A stretch of 64,000 nucleotides of DNA from Pagrus major (GCF_040436345.1 NC_133221.1:34241589-34305588), one strand, 5' to 3'. Positions 1-13,100 are shown, counted from the stretch's first letter. Notes: generated by a model from the sequence alone, not told the origin. Made by a program: numbers and translations.

Positions 1-12
1 CAAACTTAGAAA

Positions 13-820
13 TAGGGGTGGGCGATATGGCAAAAATATCATATCACGATTTTTTAAAAATAAAATCACGATTTCGATTTTATCACGATCTTAAAACAAA
101 AGAAGAAAAACAGACAATTTAGGCCAAAGAACCTTTCTGAACAGATTCTAATTAAATAGTTGCAGTTTTGCCAACATGTGCAAACAACGTAAAAAAGTAA
201 ACTAAACTAAAAGGTAAACAACAACACTCTGATAAAGTGCACTCTTGCAACATAAAAGAAACATGAAAGTAAAATATCAATGAAGACATTACTGTTTGTT
301 TTATTCAACAAAGTCATTTTAACAGGATTTAAGGTGTCGCGGTAATTTGAACACTGTACAATTAGCGCATTTACGGTTTATTAGCGGCCAAGCGCGACCT
401 ATCCATGCGCCCGTGTGTGTGTGTGTGCGTGCGTGCGCACCCGAGAGAGGCGGCAGGTGGAGGGGCTAACTGGCAGAGATGAGAGATGGTGAAACGCTGT
501 TTTTTTGTTTTTTTTAAAAAGCGACCAACTCCTCCGTTTGGCTTTCAGCCATGGCTCTGCATGAGGCTACCGCTACACCATGGATCTATTGCGCTACACA
601 CATAAACAAGGAGGCCGGTAAGAAAGCGCGTCACTGCCCGTAATTCGCTATGATTGGTCGGTCAGGTTGACGACGTAATACGTTTGGTGCGTCGGTGCAT
701 CAGCATAGAACTGTAATTTATAGAATGTGCCCTAGACGATCCTGCGATCTCTGCACTTTGGCAGATCGTCTACACATTCTAATCCTTCACGATCTAATAT
801 CGTCATATCGCACACCCCTA
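13..820. mobile_element. Non-autonomous hAT transposon with perfect 8-bp TSD
   Basis: The termini are inverted: the left end reads TAGGGGTGGGCGATATGG and the right end is the near complement (CATATCGCACACCCCTA). The octamer CTTAGAAA lies immediately outside both ends (5-12 and 821-828). An 8-bp duplication with short terminal inverted repeats is the signature of hAT elements. No transposase reading frame lies inside, so it would need an enzyme supplied by another element. The same TAGGGGTGGGC terminus occurs on the element at 18797-19353. Confidence 0.85.
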
Positions 821-947
821 CTTAGAAATATTTGTAACAGATACTCTAGTCTGTGTACATACATATTTTTAATGTTCTCAAAAGTAAATTTCCCAAGCAT
901 TGAAACAGTGTTTCCAATAAGCAGCCAGAAAAAACACTAGTCTGAAA

Positions 948-1482
948 TAGAGCTCGACCGATATATCGGCTGGCCGATATTAGTTTGTCCACCAGAGGAC
1001 ACTCTACAACGTCCCTGTTGGCAACACTCGTGTTTAGAACGCCACAAACCCTACAACCAGCTGATCCAGCCAGAGTCGTAAGTTGGCAACTGTCACGAGA
1101 AATACATTGCTTGAATAACAATTAAAAGAACATCCCCATCAGTTCTCTTAACTCAAATAAGCATGACAAAATTTGTGACTACCATGTTCAGTTTTGCTGC
1201 TGTTACGTGTAAGCCGAGAATGAAATGGAATTAGCTAGTAATTTTGATGTTCCTCTGTTCTGTTGTGACAATAAAACAAACAAGTTTATTTTTAAACTGC
1301 ATTATCATATTATTTCAATGAGGACTCATAAATAACTACAAATAACTAATGTTACAGAAATCTGTTGTATGTTGTTTCTGGATTTTTTATTATACATATA
1401 GTATATATATATATATATACCAAAATATACCAAATATTTGTATCGGTATCGGCCCTAAAAATCCTTTATCGGTCGGGCTCTA
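948..1482. mobile_element. Second non-autonomous hAT element
   Basis: The left terminus TAGAGCTCGACCGATATA is matched by the inverted right terminus (TATCGGTCGGGCTCTA). The octamer GTCTGAAA flanks both sides (940-947 and 1483-1490). The interior has no recognisable coding capacity. The termini differ from the element at 13-820, so this is a separate hAT family. Confidence 0.85.
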
Positions 1483-1490
1483 GTCTGAAA

Positions 1491-2330
1491 AACAATTCAA
1501 GTCCATTTCAAGATCCATCGGACAAAGCTAAAACGAAATATCATTTTAACATAACATTTTTCTGACTATAACTTGACAATATTTATAGTCTTTACACATT
1601 TCCCAACTGAATGCTCTCAAAGTAAATGTACATACCCCTGAAACGAGGTTTCTATCTGACACTAAAGTCTAGGCCTGCTTCATTCGTGGCCGTTTAGAGA
1701 AGCATTTCTGCTCTCTCGAATAAGATCTTATTTCTGTGTCCATTGACAACGTGCTGCAGCAGAGAAAAGTCGACAGATGTACATGGAGGTGAGAATTACT
1801 TGTGTGCCGCTTTAGTTAGAGCTGGGGATGGTGAGTTCACTCATTTAGCCACGCAACTATAGAAATATATGTGTATAACTTTACATGCCAAGCAATTTAG
1901 CAGGAATCAGGACATATAATATTATCCTTCTTTTGTTGAACTCTGCATTGAGCAGATTGGCAGGGCTACAGGCCAGTACATGTTAATAAAAGAAGAAAGT
2001 TAACGTAACTCAAACTCTGAAAAAAGTTAGAGTCACTCATTTCCATGAATTAAACTAACTCAAAAATGAAATGTTGACGTAACAACTCAGTTGCTTTGGG
2101 TGCACTTAAAGTTTTGGAGCATTTAAGTGTTGGTGATGTAATTCAATTTCATTCCACTAACTCATTTTCTATAAGTTGTGTTTATACCATTATTAAAAAA
2201 ATGTAAGTCCTGTTGACCATGGGCTGCCATTTTTCATTCTATTGTTGTCATTTTGGTTCAGAAATCAGTTTATTGTAAGCTATTATATTTTTTGTAAAAA
2301 AAAAAAAATTGTCAAATAGGTTAAATACAT
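1491..2330. other. Non-coding stretch, possible left part of the CACTA-like element
   Basis: No gene is seen. From about 1990 the sequence holds phrases such as AGTTAACGTAACTC and AACTAACTC that resemble the subterminal region at 9340-9785, so the left end of the large DNA transposon may lie here. A clean CACTG terminus was not found. Confidence 0.3.
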
Positions 2331-2339
2331 TTTAAGAAA

Positions 2340-2816
2340 TTGGCAGATATCCATAAGAATTGCCCAAAACAACTAGATACACTCTCTATTTGTACTGGGC
2401 AGCTAGTTGGAGTTTTTTCTGCTCTAGTTTTTTCACTCTGTCCCAATGTGAAGTGCTCAGACTCAACTTTTTACAGTCTGCACTCAACGTGTTTGCACCG
2501 TTTGCACACAGCACCGACGCCACTCCGCCACCAACTTCAACCTGAGAAGAAGAACCTGTGCAGACGGAGCGGGAGGCAGGAAGACTACGTCGTTACGTCG
2601 CTCACGAAGCATGATGGGATACCTGTAACCTGCCGCCTTGACCTAACGTGTGCTCCACAGTGCACAGCTTGTGTCTCTCCTCCTGATGAGGTGACGTTGT
2701 GTTATTTTCTTGCTGATTTTGTACAAGTTTTCCTTTTTTCTTTGGCGAGCTGTTTGTTTATCGGACTGTTTGGATTGAAAAAGCAGAACGTGCGGGCTGG
2801 AGTGAGGGTAAGTTAA
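2340..2816 (+). other. Candidate 5' leader exon of the CACTA-like element
   Basis: A GC-richer stretch ends at a good splice donor (GGTAAGTT, about 2808). It precedes the zinc-finger gene and could be its untranslated first exon. The 158-codon open frame here matches no protein I recognise, so I do not call it coding. The following TTAACGTTAGCTAAC phrases at 2813-2855 are simple near-palindromes. Confidence 0.25.
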
Positions 2817-3190
2817 CGTTAGCTAACACTTTGTTATGCACTAACGTTAGCTAGCACGCAGCGTGGTTCAAAAAATAACCGTCGTGCTTTTTATTTGTTG
2901 CAGTTAAATTCATCGAAGAAAGACGGTTGCTGAGTCTGCATATGTCTGTTCAACTGCTTGCAAATACAACCTAGATGTTAGTTTTCAGGCTTCCGTGTAG
3001 CTACCCTGAACTTAATTAAGCGGGAGCCTCGACTCAATTTGGCGCTTTCCATAACGTCTCCACTCTGCTGGGTGATAACTACCGATAAAATCAATTCATT
3101 TGGTCAGTGAGAAAAGTTCATTTCTGCAGTGGACAGAAAAACGTGTTTACCGAGCAGACTTGTAGACACACGTAATTGTTTGATGAAAAT

Positions 3191-5663
3191 ATGTGGAAAT
3201 GTAAATTATGTGAGTTTTCTAGTTGCTTGAAAATACAGTTATTTAGACATTACAGGCTCTACTATGGCCAGTATTCTACGGTTTCCCCTTTGCCTTGCCT
3301 GTATACCAGTTGCATGTGCACATTTACTACTTTTAATTCACTGAAGGTTCATTTGTCCAGAAATCATTCAGCTAGAAGAGTGGTAGGTGGTGACGGTCAT
3401 GATTTGATGTTTGACCGGGCATTTCATTGCCCTGTTTGTGAATTTAAGCAGCCATTTGTTGAGAGGGAAATATACAATCATCTAAGAGGACATTTAAGAA
3501 AGAAGTAAATGGTGCAATGTCCATTTACAGCTTGTAAGTTTAAAACAAATGTTTACTCCACATACAATGCACACAAATGCAGAGAACATCAGAATGCATT
3601 AGACTATGATGTAGCAGTTGTAGTGCAAAATGTTCCAGATGTTTCCCAGGAAAGTGACATTGAACATGACTCTGTGGAGCTATCACACGATGATGAAACT
3701 GCCCCAGTAGCAGGCACTAGCACTGAGGGATTAGCAGAGCAGTTACAGTAAAATCTGGCTGCTTTCTTTTTGAAAATGCAAATTATTCTCCATGTATCAC
3801 AGAGGGCAATACAGGAAATTATTGAACACATTGATCAGTTGTTTTCAGCTGTTGTCAGAGAATCTGTTATCAAAATACTGAAAAAACATGACTGTTCTTT
3901 CACTGACACACTTGTAAGTGCGATTGTCCAGGCGGTTTCAGAGAGTAATGTTTTGTATAAATCTGTTACCTCTGAGGGACCACTCTCAACAGCTAAGAGG
4001 AGAAAATCTTATTTTGAGGATAAGTTTCCATATGTTAAGCCTGTAGAATACCTAATTGAGTCATCACAACGTACCTACATGTATGTGCCTGTTCTCACAT
4101 CTTTACAACAGTTGTTGCAAAAACCTGATTTACTTTAGAAAGTCAAAGAAACAACATCACATATGCCTGGACAGTATTTTTCATATCATGATGGCTCCCA
4201 CTATCAGGAAAATCAGCTTCTGTCAGATGAGGGTCAGAAATTATCAATAATTCTTTATGATGATTTTGAAATTGCAAATCCTCTACGGACATCAAGAAAA
4301 ATTCACAAAGTATGTGGAGTGTACTGGACATTAGCTAACATACCAGTTAAGTATCGCTCAGTCCTCCATTCTACTCAGCTGGCCCTTTTGTGCAAGGCAA
4401 ATGATGTACGACAGTTTGGATATGAGAAGGTTTTTGCACCTCTCTTGGCTGATCTAAAAACACTTGAAGAAGTGGGTGTCTACATTGAAACATTTGGTGA
4501 CTGTCTCAAAGGCACAGTCTACTCTGTTGTGGCTGATAACCTTGCAGCCCATGGGCTCGCTGGTTTCAGGGAAAGTTTCAGGGCTACATATTTCTGCAGA
4601 TTCTGCCTTGCCACCCAGACAGAAATGCAGAAATCAGATGCAGTGACTGGTGGTTTTGAAAGGAGAAGAAAAGATTCCCATGATACCATGGTTCAAGAAA
4701 TACAGACAAATGAAACTGTGGAGAATTATGGTGTAAAACAGAGTTGTGTTCTCTCTGACCATCTCTCCTATTTCCATCCCATTACAGGATTTCTGCCGGA
4801 CGTCCTCCACGATTTGTTTGAAGGTGTGGTCCCTGTGGAGCTGGCACACTGTTTGAAAGGTTTGATGGCAAAAAAATGTTTCACGTTGGAGGAGCTGCAA
4901 TCTTGTGTTTTCCCTACCAGCATTCTGACACCCAGTTCCTCAAAATTTTGCTAGTCGAGGAACAATTGGTGGGAATGGGCATGAGAACCACACTCTTCTT
5001 AGACTGCTACCTGTTTTCATTGGCTCCAGAGTGCCAGAGGGGGACAAAATATGGGAAATCCTAATGGAATTGAAGGATATAGTTGAGCTTGCTGTTTCTC
5101 ATAGTTTCACAGATAATACCATTCAGTACATGGCCAGCAAGATTTTAGATCACAGGCAACTCCTTCAGGAAGTCTTCCCCAACTTAAGACTGCGACCAAA
5201 GCATCACTACATCAAACATTATTCTTTTCTCATCAAGTGCTTTGGTCCTCTGGTGCATCTCTGGACAATGAGATTTGAGGGGAAGCACAAGGTTTTTAAG
5301 AAGATTGTTCGTGACACTCACAACTACAAAAATGTATTGAAAACATTGGCAGAGAGACACCAAAACATGATGGCATTCTATCTGTAATCACAAAGATTTT
5401 TCAAGCCACCAGTACAGACTTCAAACATGGAGTCTGTCTTTATTGAAACATTGCCTATTGATACACATCCAGTAGTGTCAAGCATCACAGACAGCAGCAG
5501 TGTATATGGCACAAAACAGGCAACCATTCAAGGCACAACTTTTGTGGTAGGCATGTTTGTATGTACTGGGACACGTGCTGCCTTGCCTGAGTTTAAAGAG
5601 ATCAGAAACATATTGCTCATTGGAAGTGATATCTTTTTTCTGTTAAAAGACTATGAGACCTGA
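3191..5663 (+). pseudogene. C2H2 zinc-finger / CACTA-type transposase-like gene, broken
   Basis: The frame opens at ATG 3191 and encodes four C2H2-type fingers: CKLC...H, CMCTF...H, CPVC...H and CPFTAC...H. It continues through 4163-4954 with the motif FHPITGFLPDVLHDLFEGVV and through 5031-5387 with a KHHYIKHY...LWTMRFEGKHK block. These blocks belong to a large family of fish transposon proteins that I associate with EnSpm/CACTA transposases. The reading is interrupted: an in-frame TAA at 3506-3508 inside the finger array, stops near 3749 and 4136, a frame change between about 4900 and 5030, and a stop at 5385. The encoded enzyme would bind element ends and catalyse transposition in the nucleus. 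Family membership is from remembered motifs; assignment to the CACTA superfamily is less certain than the decayed state. Confidence 0.6.
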
Positions 5664-6029
5664 TATCTTGAGCATTTGCGGTCATATGAGCTAACAGAAC
5701 ATACAAGCAAGAGCCATTCTGTGAAATCTCTGAGTCAACTAACTGACCAAATGCCACAGATTGCCTACAAAGTTTCAGGCAGGCTAATTCTGACAACTAA
5801 ACATTTCATTTAAGTGTCTGAATAAAGGAGTGTTTAGTAAGCATCCTAATGTCAGAAAACTATTAGCTGGACTACATGTTTGTTTAACTTGCTGCACACC
5901 AATAAAAAATAAAAATGTACAAGTGAATATATTGATGTGTGTTTAGCAGCTAGTGGCAAGGAGAGCATTGACATGTTTTTTTCTGTCTTTCTCGTTTTGT
6001 GTGTTTCAGGCTTCCCCATACCAGCGTTA

Positions 6030-8861
6030 ATGGCAACTGATGTCCTTAAACTAAGAGTCATCCTTGATGACGTCAATGCTGACAGGGTTATTCTGCCCTC
6101 TCGTCCTGAAACTGTACATGCCCTCATATTTGAAATGAAGGATAAGTTGAATCTGACCTATGACTTTCGCCTTCAATTTGAAAACCCAGAGTTTGACAGT
6201 GCCCTCAACAATTTAGTCAACATGGCAGACCTACCAGCTAAGGCAACCATTAAGATAGTTAGAGTTATTGAGTCAGATCTGAGTTCAACTAGCACAGATG
6301 ACACTGTGTTATTGTCTGACAACACAGACTCACCAGAGCGACTGTGCCGATGGCCAGCCATCTTTGTTGTTCCAAGTTTCTCGTATGAGGTGGAGTATAT
6401 GCTAAGAGAGGGCAACTCTGCCCTGAGAGAGGGAAAAACTTTCAGGTTGACCAGGGATCAAAAGCATAACATACTAGATGTCATGGCTGCTGAAATATAT
6501 AAGCACAAAGCATATCCAAGTACCAAACAGATTGGCTTGGCTGCAGAGGCTCTGGTGAGCAAACACCCTTGTCTAAAAGAAAATGGATCCAAAAAAGGCT
6601 ACGAGGGCTGGCAGAACAGTTTGCGCTTCAAGATGGGCAACTACAGGACCAAACTGAGCAAGGCTGGCATAAAGGATGTGGCTGTGAATGCAGGAAAGCA
6701 TAGCAGGACCAATCCAGAGGGTGCGGCATCCAGGGCCAGCATCAAAAGACCCAGAAGGGGGGAAATTAACTTCCTTCCAAACTATCCCCATGGAGAAATG
6801 AGGCAGACACTCGAGACCCAGAGGCTTGCAATGGTCGAGCAGTTCAAGAGGACATCGATGGAAAGAGACATGATATCCATCCATCAACATATGCAACGTA
6901 CCTTTGCACTCAGACGTGAAGAAATTGTGGATTTAGCTCCTCCAGTTGTTGAACTGAAGGACAGATGGCCTGCACTCTTTTGTGAAGCCCAGGTGAGTAA
7001 AAACTTACAAATAATTATTAAAAATATGCATGTATCACCAAAGTCATCATTAGTTTTGAGTAGTTTTATTTGGTATGTCTGTTATGTCTGAAAATCCCAG
7101 TTTTACAATATCACATTACTTTTGTTGTTGTTGTTGTTTTTTTCTTGTCTGTACACAACATCTATTGCACATCTGCCCGTCCTGGGTGAGGGATCCCTCC
7201 TCTGTCTCACCCTGAGGTTTCTCCTGTTTTTTCTTGGGAGTTTTTCCTCAGTCAGTGTTTTTCCTCAGTGGATGTGAGGGTCAGAGGGCAGAGGATGAGA
7301 GAGAGACAAACTGTTTTTAAATGAGCTAATAAACTTGCTTTGCCTTGTCTTGTCTTTTTTTCATGCAGCTCTACAGTGAATTCCACAGGATCACAAATCT
7401 AAATCTGCCACCTACATTCCATGCCTCACTCGAGTGAGTACGCACCTCAGCTGCTACAGCTCTACAAAAAGAGGAAGACTGGCACTTTTGGACAGAAGAT
7501 GGAAGTGATTATGATGGCATTTGAGGAACAGGTATTTTTTTAATTTTATTTCATGCATTACATTATTGAATGTCAACAGTGAACACTAACATCCCCTGGC
7601 ATACGCTGTCTTTGTACAACAGGACAAAAATGATATCTGTGCAGCTCGAACAGCAGCCCTGGCCAGCCTACCACACTACTTGAAGGAGGATTCATCAGAA
7701 GTCTTCAGAATATGCAAGGTATTTGTGTGTTCTGCCTCTCAATGCAATTAATTACAACTGCTAGTTTCACTTTCTTGGTGCTAAATTCTGATTTATTGCT
7801 CAGATTATTTTTTTTATATATCAAGCTGTGAACATTATATTTTAAATATGGCCAATATCTGATTCCAGAAGACACAGACTCTTCCCTCATGGTGGTAGTA
7901 AACTTCATTAACAAGTACTCTTATGGCGCTTTTCCACTACACAGTCACGGCACGGCATGGCACGGCAAAGGTGCTTTTCCATTACAGCTGAGTTCTCTAG
8001 TTCCTCCTCAGCGGGGGCGGGTCGTCACGGGGGCGATCGCGGGGCCGCATTGTCCCTCTCTCTCTTTTTTTCGATCCTCTCGTCAGCTCGAAACTCACTC
8101 GTCTGTTCCTCGATTACGGACCACACCGTGGTTTTCCACACAGCAGTCATTTAACTCGGGTGAAGGAATAACAACAGTCTCTGTACAGATCAGTGGGCGC
8201 TGTTACCACTATGTTTTTGAAATTTCCGGGTTTAATTCTCATGTCAGACGTCGCGCTCGCACTCTTCCAGTGACGACGCACTCTGGTATGAACTACCTGT
8301 AAACATTGTTGAGCCAGAAAAAACTGGGGATTACATTATTGCAACTAATGGGCGTTATAATAAGATTGAGTAATGAAACACTACATTCCTAAATTAGTCC
8401 ATTCAGTTACAGTTTAGAAATTCTTTCTTTAGTTTTTCTTAAACTTTCTTACCAAAATCTGGAAGGGATAATGTTATGGGTTTTTATCATCAGACTTTTA
8501 ATGAGCTTGATTTGTAAAATTATACTTAGACATTCCTTTCTCCTTTTTTTAGGATGACTTGGAAGCCGCCCAGGAGGGAGCAGTGGCTCTGGTGGCAGTG
8601 GTGAACGAGGAGGAGGTGCTTCAAGTTCCCTTCGAAACCCAGCATGTGTCCATTGTTCTTGAAGATATGGTTGTCATGCCACATAGATCATGGACCGATT
8701 CGCTGGTGATTTTGTTTGCATTGGTGTATGCACTGCATTTGAAGTACCCGGAAAAGCTCAGTGGCTTCTTCGAGTTCATTCAGGTTATCCTCCTTGACCT
8801 GGATGATGGCAGGAAGCAGCTTAGGCCTAAACTACAGGCCTTAAAAAATGAGCTGGAGTAA
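6030..8861 (+). pseudogene. SAMD3-like transposon-associated gene, five exons, frameshifted
   Basis: Exons with consensus splice sites are 6030-6992, 7369-about 7436, about 7437-7531, 7623-7718 and 8553-8861; the second and third are one exon split by a frame break at about 7430. An acceptor (TTTCAG) precedes the start ATG at 6030. The product begins with a ubiquitin-like or SAM-adjacent region (MATDVLKLRVILDDVN) and then has the family blocks RWPAIFVVPSFSY, KHPCLKENGS and KDRWPALFCEAQ. The C-terminal exon ends in LRPKLQALKNELE. Fish genomes carry many proteins with these blocks annotated as SAMD3-like. Their function is unknown to me, and their copy number suggests a mobile-element origin. 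A MITE-like insertion sits in the last intron. Confidence 0.55.
7922..8500. mobile_element. MITE-like insertion in the last intron of the SAMD3-like gene (partial)
   Basis: It begins with ATGGCGCTTTTCCACTACAC and repeats GTGCTTTTCCATTACAG shortly after, a phrase I know from short dispersed elements in fish genomes. A GC-rich core (GGGGGCGATCGCGGGGCCGC) follows. No matching right terminus was found, so the right boundary is approximate and the class is unassigned. Confidence 0.35.
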
Positions 8862-8971
8862 AGTTCTAAAGTAAAGTTGTTGTAAAGCATTTGTTGTCAG
8901 CAGTTTCTAAACAAAATACCATGTGGCTGGCCAGTTGATTTATTTTGTTTAGACAAGTGTTTAGTGTAGTT

Positions 8972-9330
8972 ATGGTTAATCATTTTACTGTGCATATTAT
9001 ATGGTGTCACCAGTTCTATTAAGATGATACTGTAGCGTGATTGATCTGAGCCCCAGAGAGGCTTAATAATTTTACTATGCATGTAAGGGGTCACCAGTTT
9101 CAACACTGTTAAGATACTGTGATTGATCTGAGCCCCAGAGAGGCAAGTCTGTTTTGATTTTGGGTGTTAAGCATTCAACTTAGTAAAACCTTTAATGCTT
9201 AATAATTTTACTATGCATGTAATGTGTCACCAGTTTCGATACTGTGATTGATCTGAGCCCCAGAGAGGCAAGTCTGTTTTGATTTTGGGTGTTAAGCATT
9301 CAACTTAATAAAACTATTAAGTTATGATAC
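8972..9330. repeat. Tandem ~136-bp repeat, about 2.6 copies
   Basis: A unit starting CTTAATAATTTTACTATGC and containing ATTGATCTGAGCCCCAGAG occurs at 9062-9197 and again from 9198. A shorter, more diverged copy occurs at about 8976-9060. It lies just downstream of the last exon, inside the right end of the CACTA-like element, where subterminal repeats are expected. Confidence 0.7.
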
Positions 9331-9869
9331 ACATTTTGAGTTTGTATTATGTTAATAGAACTCAAATTGTACAAGGCAATTGGTTTCCTCAAATGAACTG
9401 AGTTGTCAGAACTAGAATGTAGTAATAAATGTAGTGAAAGAAAACAGTAGTTTCAACTTAGAGGGTAACATTTATGGACAAAAGAGCCATTTAAGTTACT
9501 ATTATTTAATTCTGATCAATTCAATTAACACATTTTAAATTAGTTTGTAGAACTGTTACATACAAGTGAAATATACTTATTAGTTTTAAGTTCATTGAAC
9601 TGAGTAAACTGGTACTTATAACTTAATTTACCCAAGGTACCGTAACAATAAATACTTGAGTTACTAGAACTTAAACAATTAAACTACAGAAAATTATTTG
9701 ATTTAAGTTTGCCAACTTAAATGGTTTAAGGCAATCGGTTTCCTCAAATGGTTTGAGTTCAACTAACTCATCAGGTTTTACAGTGTAAGTTAATCTATTC
9801 ATTATTACTTTAACAACAATTTCATTACACAAATTAAACACACTTGATTATTTGAATTAAATATTGGGT

Positions 9870-10110
9870 CTGACTAGTGTTGCCACAGTTACCTTGAAAA
9901 AGTAATCTGATTACTGATTACTCCTTTAAAAAGCAACTTAGTCACTTTACTGATTACTTGTTTTTAACAGTAACTAAGTTAGATTACAAGTTACTTTATT
10001 AGTTACATTCAGCAGCTGCCGACAACAACCCCCGCTGCCTCAACATAAAAATGACAAGCGGTTTTGCCAATACTCACTTTATTGGAAGTGCATTTTTAAC
10101 AGTAACGCCA
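9870..10110. mobile_element. hAT-like terminal fragment
   Basis: The phrase AGTGTTGCCACAGTTACCTT, followed by AAAAAGTAATCTGATTACTG and repeated GTTACTTT motifs, resembles the ends of common fish hAT elements (AGTGTTGGGxAAGTTACTTT type). No second terminus or TSD was found. It is probably a truncated copy. Confidence 0.4.
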
Positions 10111-13100
10111 AGTAAACAATGTATCTCCTGACATTTAAGTAGTACTAATATGGTAAATCACAATGTGAGGTATTCCAAACAGAGAGGATGTCCTAACTTT
10201 GGAGAAGTCCAATGACTCACACATACAGTTTGCACACTGTATGTTAAAACACAGGTATAACGAAGAGCTTTGGGGTTGGGAAACCAGTCTCTATTCACGT
10301 GGACAACCAGCCATGGCTGTATTTTGCTGCATTATGCCAGAGGCATCATGAACATGTTACATTCCTTTACAGCAAATCCAGACATGTCCTTTCTCCAGAC
10401 TGATACTCCAGATGACAAGCCGCTTAAACACGAAACCTTGGCTTTTCATCATTCTCAAAACTAGGCAACTGGACATAAAATGGTATTCTATTCAGACATA
10501 AAAATGTGTCTTAACTAACTAACAACTAACTAACTAACAAGAAAAAAGAACACTTAATTTTTAGAAGAAGTCATGTTGTTAGCATCTATCAAAGATATAC
10601 ATATTCAGATAAAAGGCTCTGCAAAGAACAATCTCTTTTACCAAGTTGAATTAAGAAAAAACGGAGGACGGCAGGCTCAAAGTGAGATACGCGGCAGGGG
10701 ACGTTTACTTTTAATGCATCAGCATCACTATTGCTGCAGAATATGACTGGATGTGAATATTAATGTCTATGTACTGTTAATATAATGATAAAATATTTTT
10801 CAAGGATCCTACTGTTAGAATTGTACAACTATCGAATTCGTACACCAAACTAGGTCTTTTCAGTTTAAATTTGAAATACTGATATTTTGTTAATAATACA
10901 CACATAATAATATCATCTGAATAATCCACTGAAGATTTAATGACTTTATCTGGTTGCCTTCTCACTAGAAATAACATGTAATTTCTTTCTTACAGACTCT
11001 CTTCACCTCCATACACTCTATTATTATTTTGAGGGTTATTCAAATTTCTAGTTATCACAAAATTGTTATCATGAATTTGTTTGGCCATGATAATTGTGTA
11101 GTTTAAATCTGATATCATGACAGCTTGACAGAGGACAGCATATCACCAGAGTCACTGCTAACTGCTGCTGCTAACTGTGGATGACAGAATGAATGATACC
11201 TGAGTAATTGGGGAAAATATCGGATTGTAAATATACATTTAAGTACATACATAAATGTACATGCATGTACAGTATATACTGTATAATGAGTCGACCAATG
11301 CTTACAAGTTTACACGAGTCGAGAACTTTGTTTTTTAAACTTTTGGGACTACAAGGTAGATTTATATTTACTGTAACATTACTGTAATATTATCATTCTG
11401 GACTTTAGAAACCTATGAGTGACGCCACGGTGGCTCTGTTCACTTTTTTACATTTATTTTTATAGTGGCTGGTTCAAATGAATGCTATACGGCATTGATG
11501 AGTAGATTAGCCTACAACATATAGGACTCTATGTAGGCCTATTTATAGTCTAATAGTTGATGGTAGTACTGATGGCTTGAAATGTCACAGGAGAATTTTC
11601 TTCTACTGTTACAATAATGTCTGGCAATGCAAGAAATACAAACTCTGTTGGCTAAATATAATATACAAGGAGCATAATTAATAAGGAGAAGCCATTTTAT
11701 TTCACCTCATTATAGCACCATGGTATAGACAAATACAGAGCAGATGTTCTGAGATTGTATTGTCCCTTTCACACACTTTGTTTCATGTTGTGGTGTAATA
11801 AAAGCAACATTATGTAGAAATTGTCTTTTTGTGTGGTTTGGCACCCCCCACAGTTTCTGAGTGTAACACCACTGTGGTCAATACAAAATGTAACAGAACT
11901 CATGACATCATAACAATGTGATGTGTTTAAAACTTGTATGTTGAAGTTAACATGTATGTACCGCTGTGATCCTCCCCTCTCACTGAAGTTACATAGAGCA
12001 GAAACAAGTGACAGAGACACCATTCACCCTGTTACAACACACTGTACCACAACATAACTGAAGCTGTTGGTTTCAGGTCAAAACGTTACAGCATGTTGCT
12101 TGAACACAACAGTCACGTGCTTCAGTTGTACTCAGGTGAGCTGCATGAAGACAATCTCCAGGGAGTGCTTGTCATATAAGAATGCATGTCGTAAATATCA
12201 AGCAGATATGTGGGCTTCCTCATCAGTCCACAGCCATGAAGCCCTACAATCGTGAAGAAATTAAATTGTCTGAATAGACAATCGGTTGGAACGAAGGCAC
12301 ACGGACTGAGTAGCTAATAGCAGCCAGATTGCACTGTGTCTCAAGCTCATCACTGCATTCAGACAGAAGTAAGACTCCCAACCAAACATTGAGGCAAAGC
12401 AGACAAGCCGTCCCGTTTGTCTCCCATTTCTGGTTAAGACATAACTTACCTCACGGTTCAGTCCACCGGCTCCCTGACAGCCCTGCTCCACACGCACACT
12501 GGACTGTGCTTTAGCAAAGCTTGTGTTCCTGTTGTGTTTCCGTCTCTTCTCCTCCACCTCCACCTCCTCCTCCTGCTCCTGCTCCTCCTCCTCCTCCCCC
12601 TCCGCCCTGCTCTCACCCTGCTCACAGGCGCTCCCGCTTCATTACTATCCTGCTCTGACCGTAATAATCAACCAGCCGTGAGAATCATCGCTGATAGACG
12701 CCTTCAAACATTAGGCCTCTTTAATAAATATATTACACGTTACTACAAATAACAGCCTACACAAATCAAATCAAAGGCTGCATAGAAGTAGAAAGTATCT
12801 TGGAGTGTTGATTCATAATATTATAGTATATACTGTATATTATATTATATAGTATTATATAAATATATAGTATTTATATAAATATATAGCATTAGTATTA
12901 CAAAGATGAGTTTAAAACTCCACAAGAGGGCACTCTGTGATAAAAAAAGAAGAAGTGTGTGTTACTGTGTTACTGCCCTGCATAAAGCCAGTGCTGGAGG
13001 TAAAGGTAGAACTGTGCAGTACAGCTTTCTTCAACATGTCATTTACAGAATGTACTCACAGCAATTTTCTGACTCATCCCAGAGAGACAGGTCTTCACAG

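Larger units (their letters stand above)
2300..9785 (+). mobile_element. Large decayed CACTA/EnSpm-like DNA transposon carrying two genes
   Basis: A transposase-like gene (about 3.2-5.7 kb) is followed by a SAMD3-like gene (6.0-8.9 kb) in the same direction. The right end reads TTTTACAGTG at 9776-9785, a typical CACTA terminus. It is preceded by subterminal repeats: an AAGGCAAT-GGTTTCCTCAAATG phrase occurs at about 9374 and 9729. The left boundary is not resolved; 2300 is only where the promoter-like and first-exon-like sequence begins. Both genes are broken, so the copy is dead. Joining the two genes into one element is an inference from order, direction and the terminus. Confidence 0.5.

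Noticed and set aside
12534..12752. Leu-rich frame that looks like a signal peptide
   Set aside because: The Leu run comes from a CTC/CTG simple repeat, with no downstream domain.
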